Shown piece by piece: positions 1 through 11,533 of a stretch of 64,000 bases of DNA. The notes below the pieces were generated by a model. It was given only the letters and a program-made list of their open reading frames with translations. It made no database searches and had not been told where the DNA came from. The DNA is from Todiramphus chloris collaris (taxonomy: Eukaryota; Chordata; Aves; Coraciiformes; Alcedinidae). The stretch's first letter is position 1. The number at the start of each line of letters is the position of its first letter. Both the position numbers and the translations under genes were made by a program. The stretch lies in assembly GCA_025345505.1 (NCBI GenBank), contig JANVCC010000011.1, positions 747,230 to 811,229 on the forward strand. The letters run 5' to 3'.

Positions 1-1239
1 GCTCAGCCCCATCCAGCTGGGACTTAATTCAAGCTCATTTGCTGCTCAAACGTAGAGAAGAAGCAGCAAAGAATGAAAAGCAGCCCCTGAGCTTTGAATA
101 GTTCAGGATGTGAATTAAGGGCTGCAGTTTATTTAAAGGGAAATATTCAAATCCTAAACTTCCAAGGCCACGGGTATATGTTGGATACAGTAATACCCAG
201 CTGTGGTTATTGTTGGCTGCAGTGTCCAGTGGCAAAGATGTGTGCTGGACACAGAAAATCGTGGAGAAGCTGTAATTTGTACATTGTACAATTTGTAAAC
301 AAGCCAAATTAGCTCCCAGGTGGAGACAGTTGGAAGATCTCCAGATTCAAAATCCCAGTTTCTGTTCATTCCCATATATGGTTCCTGCTCAATCTCATAT
401 ATGGTTCCTGCTCTGGCAGTCTCGTTTGGCATTGCGTCTGTGAGCTGTAACCCACCTAACAAACCCCCTGTTCATGGTCCTTTTCTAGGAGAACTTCCTG
501 GTACCTCTCCAGAGACACAGCATCCAAGTGGGAAATGGCAGTGGCAACAGGAATCTGTTTTTTCAGTGAGGGCACTTGTGATGAGTGGTTTGCAGAGTAA
601 AATGCAGAACCTTTGGTGTCTCCTGTTCATCTTGCTTCATGAGTACCCTCCAATGTCACATTTCCATGTTTGATGTAACTTCCCCCCCGCCCCCAGAATC
701 TCTCATGAGCATCCCTTTGTCTCCAGTTTTCCTTCCTGCTTGTTTTTATTCTTCAACATTGAAAGTATTTATTTTTTTCTACTCTTTTCCATCCTCTGTC
801 TGGACACAATTGCAGGAGTCAGAGGAAAGACATTTCTCCATCTCTTCCATGGACCCTGTGCCTCCGCTTTGAGTGTGTGTGGTAGGAGTCCTAATGCAAA
901 CTTCCTCCATAGCAACTGGTGAGAGGAATAATTCACAGTGAGGGCATGTTAAGGCATGACTTTCACTTTGGTTAGCAGAAGGTCTCAGAATCTTTCAAGC
1001 ACCTAAGTTAAATATGTGGGTCTCACCCAAGAGACAGAAGCCTCATGAGATGAATCTAGGTCCTTCTTTGGATTGTGGAGGAAGTTTGAGATCAGGTCTT
1101 CTTTTAGAGCACACGTATACCCTCTTTCCAGCCTTGACCTCCTGCTGCTAATTCACTTCCAGGCTGGATTATGTTTTTCCCTTGTGATGGTGCATCTTGG
1201 GATGTCTGAAGCCTGGGAACATTGTACACCTGGAGAACT
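1..1239. other. Gene-free flanking sequence
   Basis: I see no recognisable gene, RNA gene or repeat family here apart from one small tandem duplication at 373-413. The short open frames are not supported by any motif or by paired splice sites. Confidence 0.5.
373..413. repeat. Two-copy tandem duplication, 23-bp unit
   Basis: A 23-bp unit beginning CATATATGGTTCCTGCTC occurs at 373-395. Its first 18 bases repeat immediately after. This looks like a simple local duplication. Confidence 0.8.
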
Positions 1240-1291
1240 CATAGAATCATTTTGGTTGGAAGAGACCTTTAAGAAACTCAAGTCCAACCTT
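1240..1291 (-). mobile_element. CR1 LINE fragment, 3' end only
   Basis: Read on the minus strand this is the terminal part of a CR1 element: GGTTGGACTTGAG-like text, then CCAACC and ATGATTCTAT. Only about 50 bases survive. The pattern (ATCATTTTGGTTGGAAGAGACC on the plus strand) resembles older CR1 subfamilies rather than the commoner type seen at 34.2 kb. Confidence 0.7.
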
Positions 1292-1335
1292 TAAATTCCT
1301 ATCAGTGGCTACTGAGGAGTTAACATGGAATGTTT

Positions 1336-1491
1336 TATCATGAAGTGGATTCTCCAACATTGGACACTTTGAAGATTCAGCTGGACAGGGTGCGCTCAGC
1401 CAGCTTGTCTAGACTGGGCTTTTGTAAAGAAAGGTTCGACCAGGTGATCCTTGAGGTCCCTTCCAACCTGCTAATCTATGATTCTGTGATC
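1336..1491 (+). mobile_element. CR1-like LINE 3' fragment
   Basis: A plus-strand fragment carries GGTGATCCTTGAGGTCCC, then TTCCAACCTG, and ends in two ATTCTGTG-type octamers. That is the CR1 3' signature. The upstream text, with a GACACTTTGAAGATTCAGCT stretch, marks a subfamily different from the other copies in the window. It lies 45 bases from a minus-strand CR1 piece, so two independent insertions sit side by side. Confidence 0.75.
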
Positions 1492-3371
1492 TTTCATTTA
1501 TCCTGGTGCACATAAGGGGAGGGGTGTTTGGTGCAGCAAGGCTGTGAGAGGGGTGTGATTTCTCCATCCCTGCTGAGACTCCATGAGCACCTGCATCACA
1601 CCAAGTGAGATTGCTTACCGTAGGGGCTGCCCTATTCCTTCTCCCTTATCCTCACTCTACCTTCACTCTTCTTCACACCACAGCCTGTTCATACAAATCC
1701 AGGGGCAATCAGCTTACAAGTTGATTTGGTGGTGTATCACTGTTGCTGGTGTTAGGAAGTGCAGGCAGATGACTGTGTTGCCTGTATATCTTAACAGCCA
1801 GAGAGTGACTCTTGATTCTCCTATGACATCACCATCACACAAACGCCTTGGAAAGTGGGCAGCCGAGTACAGAGCATTTAGAAACCCAGGACAGAAATAT
1901 ATGGATTTTCCTTCATGGATGTAGTTGCTGTGAGTGCTTATGGGGGCCAGAGTTGGTCTTGGTGCTGGGAAAGTCTCCTGTGCTTGATTCATATGGTGGC
2001 CACTGTAGGGAATTGAGGTGGAATTGAAAGGCACCTTACAAAGAAGCAGGTTTGGATCTCAAGTGGAGGGATGGGCTGCTCACAGCAGTGAGAAGAGGCT
2101 AAAAGATCTGTCCCTGAGAGCTGGCATTTTGTGTTTCCAGTCTACTCTTGCCATATTGGTGGAAAGCTCTTATCCCAGCCTTATTACAAAGACAAACTGA
2201 TGTGTGCAGCAACAACACATCTGGGAAGCCACCTATGTGGTCACCAAGGTCACAAAATCGAGTCCCCTGGAATAGGCTCATCCCCATCTCTGGGCATGCA
2301 GAAAGTTGAACCCATGCAGGGGTTGCTGGAAGCTACTCATTGGTCTGGAGCAAGAGTCTGATGAGCAATGAGCAGATGGAGTTTGGCACATATTGGATGC
2401 TGGATATGGATGAATGTGTTTTCTCATCTCTCCTCTGAAGACCAAGGAAATATTCCAGCACAATAAGTTTTAGTGGCCTCAGTGGTGGTGGAAGTATCTG
2501 TAGAACACCATGACCCTTACAGAACTCATGTGGCTTTTAAAACAAAATGTTAGATGTTTCCTCCATGCCCATGATAGGAAGAATTACCTGCTAGAAATGA
2601 TGTTCTGTTGATGGTGGAGGAGATGAACAAACCTCTGACACTACAGGCACAGCTTTGGGAGGAGTGGAGTTTTTGTCCCAGGGGTCACTACAGGAGATCA
2701 AATTCTTTGTTCATTTGGGACAAATGAAGTCAGAAGGTGCAATTTTCTAGCCAAAAGAGAAATCCAAAACATTTAATTTGAAGGGAACATTTTGGGGGCT
2801 TTTTTTTCTGTTTCACTATTCTTCTGAAATAAAAAGGCCTTCATATAACCTCAAATATAATTTTCAGGCAAGTAAAATTAAAACAAATTAAGGATGTCAA
2901 AGCAAACAGCTTAGCTGGTTTTGCCCCATTTTTGTCTTCATTTTTCAAATGCACCCCAAAGTAAAAACTATCTTCAGTCACTGTGACAGCACCTGTCTTG
3001 AGGAATTAACTAGTTAACAATGATTTTCTCCCTAATTCCCGCTAATAGAATAATTGTATCTGCTGGAGGCAAGTTCATAAAATGTGGGATGCATAATAAA
3101 CCCACTCTGGGCTCTGCCACTGAGTCACCAGGTACCTTTGAATTGAGCATTTCACCACTGCCTCAAGCTTTCTTGATGGCAGGTAGGGTTTAGAATAAAG
3201 GTCTGTGGTCACCGCATGGAAGGGAATATGAAGTAGCAGGTGGGTCACAGGGCAGCAGGGTAAAGACACCTGAAAAGCCCTACAGGAAACATTTTAGACA
3301 CACAAGGGCAGATGCAGGCTTGGGGCAAATAAATCCTTATGGATGTGAGGTTTCAGAGAGGCACTAGACAT
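1492..3371. other. Gene-free flanking sequence
   Basis: No gene or known repeat is recognised. The area around 2760-3070 is A/T-rich and plain. Short open frames occur on both strands at chance length. Confidence 0.5.
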
Positions 3372-3835
3372 GATAGAATCATAGAACAGTTTGGGTTGGA
3401 AAGGACCTTTAAAGGTCAACTGGCCCCACCCCCTGCAGGGAGCAGGGACATCTGCAACTAGAGCAGGTTGCTCAGAGCCCCAGCCAAACTCACCTGGAAT
3501 GGTTCCAGGGATGGGGCATCAACCACCTCTCTGGGCAACCTGGGACAGGGTCTCACCACTCACACTGAAAAAAATTTATTCCTTCTCTCTAGTCTGAATC
3601 TCCCTCTTTTAGTTTAAAACTGCCACCCCTTGTCCAGTTGCAACAGGCCCTGAAAAAAAGATTGTCCCCATCTTTCTGACAGGCCCCTTTAAACACTGAA
3701 AGGCTGCAGGAAGCCTGGAGCCTTCTCTTATCCAGGCTGAACCATTCCAACACTCTCAGCCTTTCTTCATAGGAATGGTGTTACAGCCAACTGACCATGT
3801 TCTCCAGCAGGTCCTGTAGGACCTCATCACTTGTT
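3372..3835 (-). mobile_element. CR1 LINE, 5'-truncated
   Basis: The minus strand reads as a 5'-truncated CR1 of about 460 bp. On the plus strand it opens with ATAGAATCATAGAACAGTTT, passes GACATCTGCAACTAGAGCAG and CACCTCTCTGGGCAACCTGG, and then runs through the reverse complement of the ORF2 tail and upstream coding remnant. The 3' end, including the octamer repeats, is complete. The coding part is decayed. Confidence 0.92.
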
Positions 3836-4221
3836 TTTTCCCATTAAGTGGAGGACCCTCAGTGCTCTTGCCTCAGAAAAACAGAATATTGTGCTCAAGA
3901 GTGAGATCAAAGCAAAAACCTCCCCCGGCCTTGACTGCCACCAGGATTTCTCTTGCCTGTCCCAGCCAGCCCCAGTCCCACGCCCTGTATCCTGCACTGG
4001 GAATAACTTCTGACTGTGTGTGGCTGTGGCTGACAGCTTCCCATGCTTCAAAAAGTGCCGTGAAACCACAATGAACAGCACAATCCCTGTGCTGCTTTCT
4101 CTGAGCTCTGCCCGAACCCTGGTGGGACCGATTCCTACCCTTGGGAGAACAAATATATTTAGGAGGACTTTCCAGGCTGTAAGTGTCAGTGAAGCATATG
4201 GAAAATGCTGCACCAAAGCAG
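3836..4221. other. Unassigned sequence left of the inverted repeat
   Basis: No gene is recognised. A 129-codon minus-strand frame spans most of it but shows no known motif or credible exon boundary. Confidence 0.4.
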
Positions 4222-5212
4222 GAGACCAGTGGAAATAGATGGATTTAAAAATAGTAGAGACAGAGGAGATGGGCTGGATGAGAGTCAGTAACTAACAGAG
4301 ATGGGAGAACAGAGATCAAATTAGCGTGCTGCAGGATTAATTTAGACCCCGTTCCCACGCTGGTGCTGAAACACCGGCCCTGGGCAGGGCTTTCCCCTGA
4401 AGATGCCCCCTCCATGCCTGTGGCACTGCTGCCTCACTCACGGGGACTTCCCCAAGGAGCAGTGGCTCCCACCCAGCTCCACAATGTCCCCTTTCTGCAG
4501 AGCACCAGGTCCCACCTAAACCAATCCAGCATCCCTCTCTGTGGAGCTCAGGGATGGCAGGAGCCTAAATCTTGTCCCCCAGGGAAACTCTGAGGAGCCC
4601 GGAGCCCTGCTGCTGCCCTGTGCTGGGAGACACTCACTCATCCCAGCACCACGGCCCATGTGCTGGTCTCGCTGCTCCCCCCACTGCCCAGCTCCTGCAC
4701 GCTGCCTCTGGGTGCAGCCTGGTGTCTCCAGCCTTCCCCTCCCACAGCCCAGCCTCTGCAGGTTGGCACCTTGGCACCGAGGAGGAAGAGTCGTGCAGGT
4801 GGTCTCTGCTGCACAGCCTCTGGGCGCCCCAGCCCTGGTGGGGGTCACAACGCGGCTGCATCGCCTGCAGAGCACAGCGTGCAGCAGCTCACAAGGAAAG
4901 AGCTCAGAGCCTCCCTTTACAGGGAAGAGGTGTCTCTCCTTCCACTCGCCCTGGGAACCGTGGGAGAGCAGATCAAAGAGCCATCCTGAGCCATGCAGCA
5001 GAGAGGGGTTGACCTGCTTGATGGAGGGACCAGAGCTCAGGGGCTCATGGGTGTGCACTGGTCCCTTCTTGGCCCTGGCATCCTGCTGCAGAGGGGCTCG
5101 TGTTGCTCCCACCCATGGCTTTCTTCCTTTCTTCCTTGGCCAAGGGCTGCCTGCAGACTCCTGAGCAGCTCCTGCTCTCTGGCCCCACTGTGTCACCCTC
5201 TCTGGTGGGTGA
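4222..5212 (+). repeat. Left arm of a long inverted duplication
   Basis: Positions 4222-4834 align without gaps to the reverse complement of 7502-8114. I count 6 mismatches in 613 bp. A second 35-bp block, 5178-5212, matches the reverse complement of 7466-7500 exactly. The intervening 343 bp (4835-5177) exists only in this arm. The arm is GC-rich and has long open frames on both strands (up to 226 codons), which follow from base composition; I recognise no protein in them. The outer end shows no target-site duplication and no TG/CA-type terminus. I cannot assign a repeat family: it could be a dispersed repeat present twice, a local inverted duplication, or an assembly artefact. Confidence 0.9.
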
Positions 5213-5899
5213 GATCACAAAGGAACTTTCACAGATGTAATGAAGGTCTCCTTTTCTATTACAGGTTCTGCAGGGCAGTAAATGCAGCATTGCCGCTGCC
5301 CATGGCCAGGCTGCAGGCATTGTGCTAGGTTTGTAGGACCCCGGGAATGGGGTTTGTAAGTCCTGCTTTCTCTTAACTTGTCTTGAGCTGCCTGCAACTT
5401 AGTTTTTTCCTTGATTTAGCTGTAACAGCATTTTCTTCATAACCAAGTGGCCATGGCTAATCTGTTTTACTTGTGCTTCTCTTTGTCTGGTGTAACCAAA
5501 GTTTCATAAAGACATAAGGAACAAGCTTTTTATCTGTGCTGAGTGAAATACGTAAGCCTCTCCTGTGCTGGTGCAGGATGGAAGAACAGAAGCAACACAT
5601 GACAGCAGAGGTCCTGAGCATGGGGATGCAGGATGAGAGGGGCCACATGTTGATGCAGGAGCCCCTGGTACTGCTTCCAGGACCAGCATCACCATAAGAG
5701 ATGTGCATTTCTGAGCCAAGAACAGTTACAAAGCTGTCTGGGGCCAAAAACAAGTAGCAAAGATGGATGCACACACCACATTTCAAAGCTCGTGTCAAGA
5801 TCAATGCTGATCAATATCTAAAGGGTGGATGTCAAGGTGATAGGTCCAGACTCTTTTCAATGGTGCCCAGCAACAGGAGAAGGGGCAACAGGCACAAAC
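5213..5899. other. Spacer sequence inside the inverted duplication
   Basis: This is the left part of the 2.25-kb spacer between the arms. I recognise no gene. A 115-codon minus-strand frame around 5457-5804 has no known motif. Confidence 0.4.
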
Positions 5900-6134
5900 T
5901 GGAACCCAGGAACATCTGAACAGGATGAAAAAATTCTTTGCTGTGAGGGTGCCAGAGCCTGTCCCAGGCTGCCCAGAGAGGCTGTGGAGTCTCCTTCTCT
6001 GGAGAGATTCCAAACCCCCCTGGACAAAGAGATCCTGGGCAGCCTGCTGTGGGTGACCCTGCTGGGGCAGGGGGGTTGGACGAGATGATCTCCAGAGGTC
6101 CCTTCCAACCCCTGCCATTCTGTGATTCTATGAT
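5900..6134 (+). mobile_element. CR1 LINE 3' fragment (GATCTCCAGAGG type)
   Basis: The fragment contains AATTCTTTGCTGTGAGGGTG, GTGGAGTCTCCTTCTCTGGA, GATCTCCAGAGGTCCC and a terminal ATTCTGTGATTCTATGAT. This 3' end type is shared with the copies at 41.8 kb, 59.7 kb and (minus strand) 61.7 kb, so these four form one subfamily. It is 5'-truncated to about 235 bp and holds only the ORF2 C-terminus (residues like [15 protein letters not shown]) and the short 3' UTR. Confidence 0.93.
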
Positions 6135-7260
6135 TTCATGGGGAACATTTTTGTTTCCTTCCTTCTCAATGGAACCATTGTCTCTCCCATCCCCGTGTCA
6201 TCCTTGGCACAGGCACTGATTTTGCAGGGCAGAGGATGGGAGAGAGACTTCATGACACTCCCCCATGACTCCATGATGTGCTGTTCAGTTGGTGCAGGGT
6301 GTTACATATTTAAGGGGACATTTTAGGGACAATGCACACTGCTGGTCTTCTCAGGAGTGGGCAGCCAGACCTGTGACTCCCCAACACAAGGGATGCTAAA
6401 GCAGGCTGGGTACTCATCCAGCCTCTGCCTGCTCTGGTGGGGTGACACTACTGGGGACAACCATGGCCCTGGGGGTCTGCTACTGCTCTGATACCACAGG
6501 CTTGAGGCAGCAGGAAAACAGGAGGGGCTGCAGTCCTTCTCTATGCAAGAGCTGGACCTGAGCTGATGGCAACTTGAAATGATATTTTTCTCCCAGTGGT
6601 GTTAAGTCTTGTGCTGCAAGTTGTGCTCTGTGATATATCAGAGTCCATCCTGAGTTGTGAACAGGGGGTAATCCCCCTGACTGCAATGTGCCTGGATGAA
6701 ATATCAGTTTATTTTGGGGATGATGGGGTGGACTGTGATGAATTAGGGTTATTTCTGCCCAGCATCTAGCAGAGGGGGCACAGACATGAGTGATGCCCTG
6801 GGTCCTGCTTTCCGCTTCTCTCCTGGTTCATCCTGGTAAGAGACGGTCAGACTCTGCAAAGTATTATTTAAAATGTGATTTATTAGAGTTACACTAGAAA
6901 GAAGGAGATCATAGCATAGATAATGCCATGCCCCTACAGATGCTGCAGACCCCAAATTGTGCAGCATTAAATAGGTGCTGGGAGAGCCTATATGCCTTTT
7001 CAGGTTTCATTTTCAAAGCTGTGGTCAGAGCTGTTGTTCTGCCAAAGACAGAGAGAGGGAGTCCTTCTCCTTCACTCCGAAGCACATGCAGGATCCTCTT
7101 CTCTTGCAGAAGGTTCCCCAGTCTGCCCAGTTCCCGTTCTGAACAGTTCATCTCTTTCTCATGCAAGAAGGAAAAGAGAAGTAGGGAGCAGCCAGGAGCT
7201 GCAGGAGAACCTTGCAGGAAGAGTATAGGAGAGGAGGGACTTAGACCAGATCTCATATAA
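6135..7260. other. Gene-free spacer sequence
   Basis: I see no gene or known repeat. Frames near 6909-7260 overlap on both strands and are unconvincing. Confidence 0.45.
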
Positions 7261-7394
7261 AATCATGAAGTCATAGAATGGTTTGAGCAGGAAAGGACTT
7301 TAAAGATCATCTAGTTCCAACCCACTCCAGTGTAAAAGGACACCTTCAACTAGAGCAGGTTACTCAAAGCTCCATTCAACCTGGTCTTGAAGGG
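7261..7394 (-). mobile_element. CR1 LINE 3' fragment
   Basis: The minus-strand copy is identified by TCATAGAATGGTTTGAGCAG, AAGATCATCTAGTTCCAACC and CTAGAGCAGGTTACTCAAAG on the plus strand. About 130 bp survive, ending just before the right arm of the inverted duplication. It is the TTTAAAGATCATCTAG type. Confidence 0.88.
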
Positions 7395-7465
7395 GAACAT
7401 ACATTTTTTCCTCCATCCTTGACCATTATAAAACCACAGAGGCTTTGTGCCATGTGCCTGGTGAT

Positions 7466-8114
7466 TCACCCACCAGAGAGGGTGACACAGTGGGGCCAGA
7501 AGGCTGGGGCGCCCAGAGGCTGTGCAGTGGAGACCACCTGCACCACTCTTCCTCCTCGGTGCCAAGGTGCCAACCTGCAGAGGCTGGGCTGTGGGAGGGG
7601 AAGGCTGGAGACACCAGGCTGCACCCAGAGGCAGCGTGCAGGAGCTGGGCAGTGGGGGGAGCAGCGAGACCAGCACATGGGCCGTGGTGCTGGGATGAGT
7701 GAGTGTCTCCCAGCACAGGGCAGCAGCAGGGCTCCGGGCTCCTCAGAGTTTCCCTGGGGGACAAGATTTAGGCTCCTGCCATCCCTGAGCTCCACAGAGA
7801 GGGATGCTGGATTGGTTTAGGTGGGACCTGGTGCTCTGCAGAAAGGGGACATTGTGGGGCTGGGTGGGAGCCACTGCTCCTTGGGGAAGTCCCCGTGAGT
7901 GAGGCAGCAGTGCCACAGGCATGGAGGGGGCATCTTCAGGGGAAAGCCCTGCCCAGGGCCGGTGTTTCAGCACCAGCGTGGGAACGGGGTCTAAATTAAT
8001 CCTGCAGCACGCTAATTTGATCTCTGTTCTCCCATCTCTGTTAGTTACTGACTCTCATCCAGCCCATCTCCTCTGTCTCTGCTATTTTTAAATCCATCTA
8101 TTTACACTGGTCTC
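7466..8114 (-). repeat. Right arm of the long inverted duplication (shorter arm)
   Basis: This is the reverse-complement partner of 4222-5212. Positions 7502-8114 pair with 4222-4834 with 6 substitutions and no gaps, and 7466-7500 pair exactly with 5178-5212. At the junction (7501) a single base replaces the 343 bp found in the left arm, so either this arm lost that piece or the left arm gained it. Half of the substitutions cluster next to this junction. The edges diverge abruptly on both sides. Transcription through the locus would give an RNA able to fold into a stem of about 613 bp. Confidence 0.9.
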
Positions 8115-8405
8115 TCTTCCCAACTTGCAGCCCTTTTCTATAAGCTTTGCTGGAGGAAGAAACCCCACAAAGAGCTAAGGTCATCCCCTCAGGGAGCTAC
8201 AGGGCCAATCCTGAAGTCACACAAACCCTTTAACAGCATGGGATCCAGCGTGGACCTCAGGATTTCTGAAGTATGCAAAGAGAAGAAAAGGATACTTCCT
8301 ACCATGTACCACATTACAGGTGGCTCAGGGTATGTGCAATTTAAGCCGTGGTGTCAGAATGATGGTTTTGGTAGTATCTGCTGTGCACTGGTTCTTTTTC
8401 CCTGT
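8115..8405. other. Unassigned sequence right of the inverted repeat
   Basis: I see nothing recognisable in this stretch of about 290 bases between the inverted-repeat arm and the next CR1. Confidence 0.4.
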
Positions 8406-8793
8406 TCATAGAATCATAGAATTGTTTGGGTTGGAAGAGACTTAAAAAATCATTTAGTTTCAACCTCCCTGCCACGGTCATGTACAACTCCCACTAGTCC
8501 AGGTTGCTCAAAGCCCCATCCAAGCAGGACTTGAACACTTCCAAGGGATGGGGCATCCACATCTTGTCTGGGCAACCTGTTCTAGAGTCTCACCACCCTC
8601 CCTGTGAAGACTTACTTCCTAATATCTAATCTAAATCTACCCTCTTCCTGGTTATAACTGTTACCCCTCATCCTATTCCTACACCCCCTGATGAAGAGTC
8701 AATCCCCATCTTTCCTGTCAGCCTCTTTTAAATACTGGAAGGCTGCTGTAATGTCTCTGCTCTCATCCTATTCTGGACTGTCAATCCCTTTTA
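8406..8793 (-). mobile_element. CR1 LINE, 5'-truncated
   Basis: The minus-strand CR1 is read on the plus strand as TAGAATCATAGAATTGTTTG, CCAGGTTGCTCAAAGCCCC, GGGATGGGGCATCCACATC and CTAATATCTAATCTAAATCT. It keeps the full 3' end and about 390 bp of ORF2 tail, with many substitutions, so it is an older copy. Confidence 0.93.
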
Positions 8794-10574
8794 GTGGGAA
8801 AATAAAGGTCCAGGCATCCTCTGGGTATCCCAGTGTTCCTCAGAATTGGTGGCTATATTGAGAAGAGCCCTCCCTTGCTGGAGCTGTTAGTCACTACTCC
8901 ATGAGCTGCCAGATCTCCTGCTTCTGGGTCACATCCATGTGTCCTTGAAGGATGTGCCAGGAGGCACAGCCCAACCCAGGCAGCAAGCAATTCCTTTAAC
9001 AGGGGCTGGGAAGGGCTTATTTCCTATATGGCACTAGCAACTGGAAAAATTAAGAGCTGAAGCCATCACAGGGGGCTTGCAGTAATACGTTTACAGTCTC
9101 CCACCCAGGCCTGATACAAAACTGCGGCCTCACATCAAACACCAGCCAAAAAGAAGGAGTTTAGCTTGCATGGAAGTGTTGTATTTTCTTTATTTAGCTT
9201 GATCTGAACTGGATGGCGACCAAACCTCTTCTCAGTTGCCAGCAAGCCCTGAGCTGTGCAGTGCATGATCTGAGGTGGCAGCCTCGGTGGTGTTGGTGCA
9301 AATGCCAGCAAAAACTACCAATTGACCTGAAAAACCCCTGCAGCTCTAACATGAAACATTTCATGTTCAAGGAATGGACATTTTAAATGAAACATCAGGA
9401 GCAGTTCATGCTCAGATCCCCTCCTCTCCTGACTTTGCAATTGTTAGTGGTTCGGAAAATCCCTGCAGAGTAGCTCAGGCCTGCTCTAACAGCCCCCAAC
9501 TGAAGCAATAAGTTTTACCCTACATATATATCCAGGATGGAGCAATTAGAGCCTGTCATGATTATTACAGCCTGTCTGTGGTGATTTACCAGGCATCTGA
9601 GTGCCTATGCAGGCATCTCGCCTTTCTTAAGGACACGATGCTTCCCGCAGGGATCTGCTGAATGAAGGGGGAATTAAAGGCATATGTTATTCACTGAGAC
9701 AGTTTATCAACAGGGTGGCTTCCTAAGGAGCAACAGCTCAGGGTCTTGCCTTCAAGGGAGGCTCTGCTTTATCATGGCATGGCAGCTCACCCAGGGAAAG
9801 ACAATGCTGCTGCACCCTGCCTTGGAGACAGCTGTGATTTATTCTGGAGCTGGGTTTCTACTTCTGTGTAATGAGGTGGTGAGATGTGGGGTCAGAGAGA
9901 TGAGCCAGGCTGCATCAAGGAGGCAGGGAGGTGCTTTCACACTTCCAGCATCCCTCCTCTAACCACTCCAACATTGCCTCCCCAACCCAACCTGGAAGGC
10001 AGGTCCCAGCCTCACTGGGGCTTTGCCTTCACAAAGGAAACCCAGTGTTTTTCTCCTTGTTCCCAGAGCTCATTGCACAGCATAGCCCTTCTCCCGACTT
10101 CCGCACAGAAGACTAATCAGATGCATGTAGGCATGTTTGATCAACTCCATTTCATGCCTGGATACGTGCTTGATACCCACCCTGCAAACGTCTCTGCAAC
10201 CATGGCCTGATTCCCCTGGGGAGTCTTGTTCCATCTCTAAACCCTATGGCCCTTTGCTTGCAAACACTTTATTTCCATCCCCTTGGCTCCCATCACTGTC
10301 CTATAAACGGAAAGGCTTAGACAGACATTGCTGCACATTTAGGGCTGTGTGACCATGAGATTTACTGAAGCAAACCCAGTCAGCTGATCTATCCCAGCAC
10401 ACTCATTAAAGGAATTATTTTCCACTGACATTCAATCTGTGCCTGCACAGAGTGGGGGAAACTAAAAAGGGTGAGCTAGTATGTTTTGCAGAGCTTGTGA
10501 ATGAAGCAGCACACCAGCCAGTGTCTCAGGAGATGGGGGCACATCTTGCCGTACCTGTATCACTATCTGCTACA
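8794..10574. other. Gene-free flanking sequence
   Basis: No gene or repeat is recognised in about 1.8 kb. Frames of about 100 codons near 9684-10210 have no known motif. Confidence 0.45.
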
Positions 10575-10864
10575 CTCTTTATCAGGAAGGGCAGTGGTAG
10601 CACGAAGGGTAATGGTTATGAACCAAAAGAGGGTCGATTTCAATTAGATATTAGGAAGAAATTTCTCACTGAGAGGGTGGTGAGACACTGGCACAGGTTG
10701 CCCAGAGAAGTTGTGGATGTCCGCTCCCTGGAAGTGTTCAAGGCCAGGCTGGATGGGGCTCTGAGCAAGCTGGTCTAGTGAAAGGTGTCCCTGCCCATGG
10801 CAGGGGGGGTTGGAGCTAGATGATCTTTAATGTCTCTTCCAACCAAAACCATTCTATGGTTCTG
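10575..10864 (+). mobile_element. CR1 LINE 3' fragment with readable ORF2 C-terminus
   Basis: This 5'-truncated CR1 still encodes a stop-free end of ORF2: residues resembling FQLDIRKKFLTERVVRHWHR, then LPREVVDVRSLEVFKARLDG, up to the natural stop near 10,778. The 3' UTR follows with TCTAGTGAAAGGTGTCCC and the CCATTCTATGG end. The intact reading frame suggests that this copy is younger than most in the window. Confidence 0.94.
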
Positions 10865-11321
10865 CCTGCAGCCTTTTCTCCTGGGTAGAGTTGGATAGAC
10901 TGGGACTATAAGGACTTCTCTTCATCCCTATTCTCTCCTGAACAGCCAGCATGAGCACTGCAGAGACAAAGCTTCTCAAAGCTGATCTGAGGATCAGTAC
11001 CATGATGGAGGGAGGCCCTACCCCATGCTGCATATTTTCTAAAGTTTAAACAGCTTTTCACTCTTAGGAGACCAAAGGAATTGTTACAGCCTGAACAGGA
11101 TTTGCATAAGATGCAACCAGCTGTGGGATGCAGCGCAGCCCCTAGCGCCATCTGTATTGATGGGGAGGGATGGCACAAACCTGAGAGGCACTGGCAGAGC
11201 AGAGGTTATGCTACTGCATAGGGTTAGATGCTATTGAGGGCTGGAGTAATGCACTTGCCAATGTGCACATCTCATGCTGGGGAATGGGCACCAGCCCTGT
11301 CAGCTCTGGGCTCGTCTGGAA
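10865..11321. other. Gene-free flanking sequence
   Basis: No gene or repeat is recognised between two plus-strand CR1 fragments. Confidence 0.45.
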
Positions 11322-11533
11322 GACGTAAAGAGGAGGATTAAGGGTGGCAAGACCCTGGCCCAGGTTGCCCAGAGAGGTGGTCGATGCACCATCCCTGGAA
11401 ACATTCCAGGTGAGGTTGGATGGGGCTCTGAGCAACCTGCTCTAGTTGCAGATGTCCCTATTCCCTGCAGGTGGGTTGGACTAGATGAGCTTGAAAGGTC
11501 CCTTCCAATCCAAATCATTCTGTGATTCTATGA
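11322..11533 (+). mobile_element. CR1 LINE 3' fragment
   Basis: The fragment contains CAGGTTGCCCAGAGAGGTGG, CCTGGAAACATTCCAGGTGA, CTGCTCTAGTTGCAGATGTC and a terminal CATTCTGTGATTCTATGAG. The CATTCCAGGTGAGGTTGG version is shared with the copies at 22.0, 34.9 and 57.7 kb, indicating a common subfamily. About 210 bp remain. Confidence 0.93.

Noticed and set aside
4516-5196. 226-codon minus-strand open frame in the left inverted-repeat arm
   Set aside because: It lies in GC-rich repeated DNA that is open on both strands, has no recognisable domain, and the same frame is broken up by the 343-bp difference in the other arm.
4222-8114. Reading the inverted duplication as a DNA transposon with long terminal inverted repeats
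   Set aside because: The flanking bases show no target-site duplication, the interior has no transposase-like frame, and the arms differ in length. I keep it as an unclassified inverted duplication.
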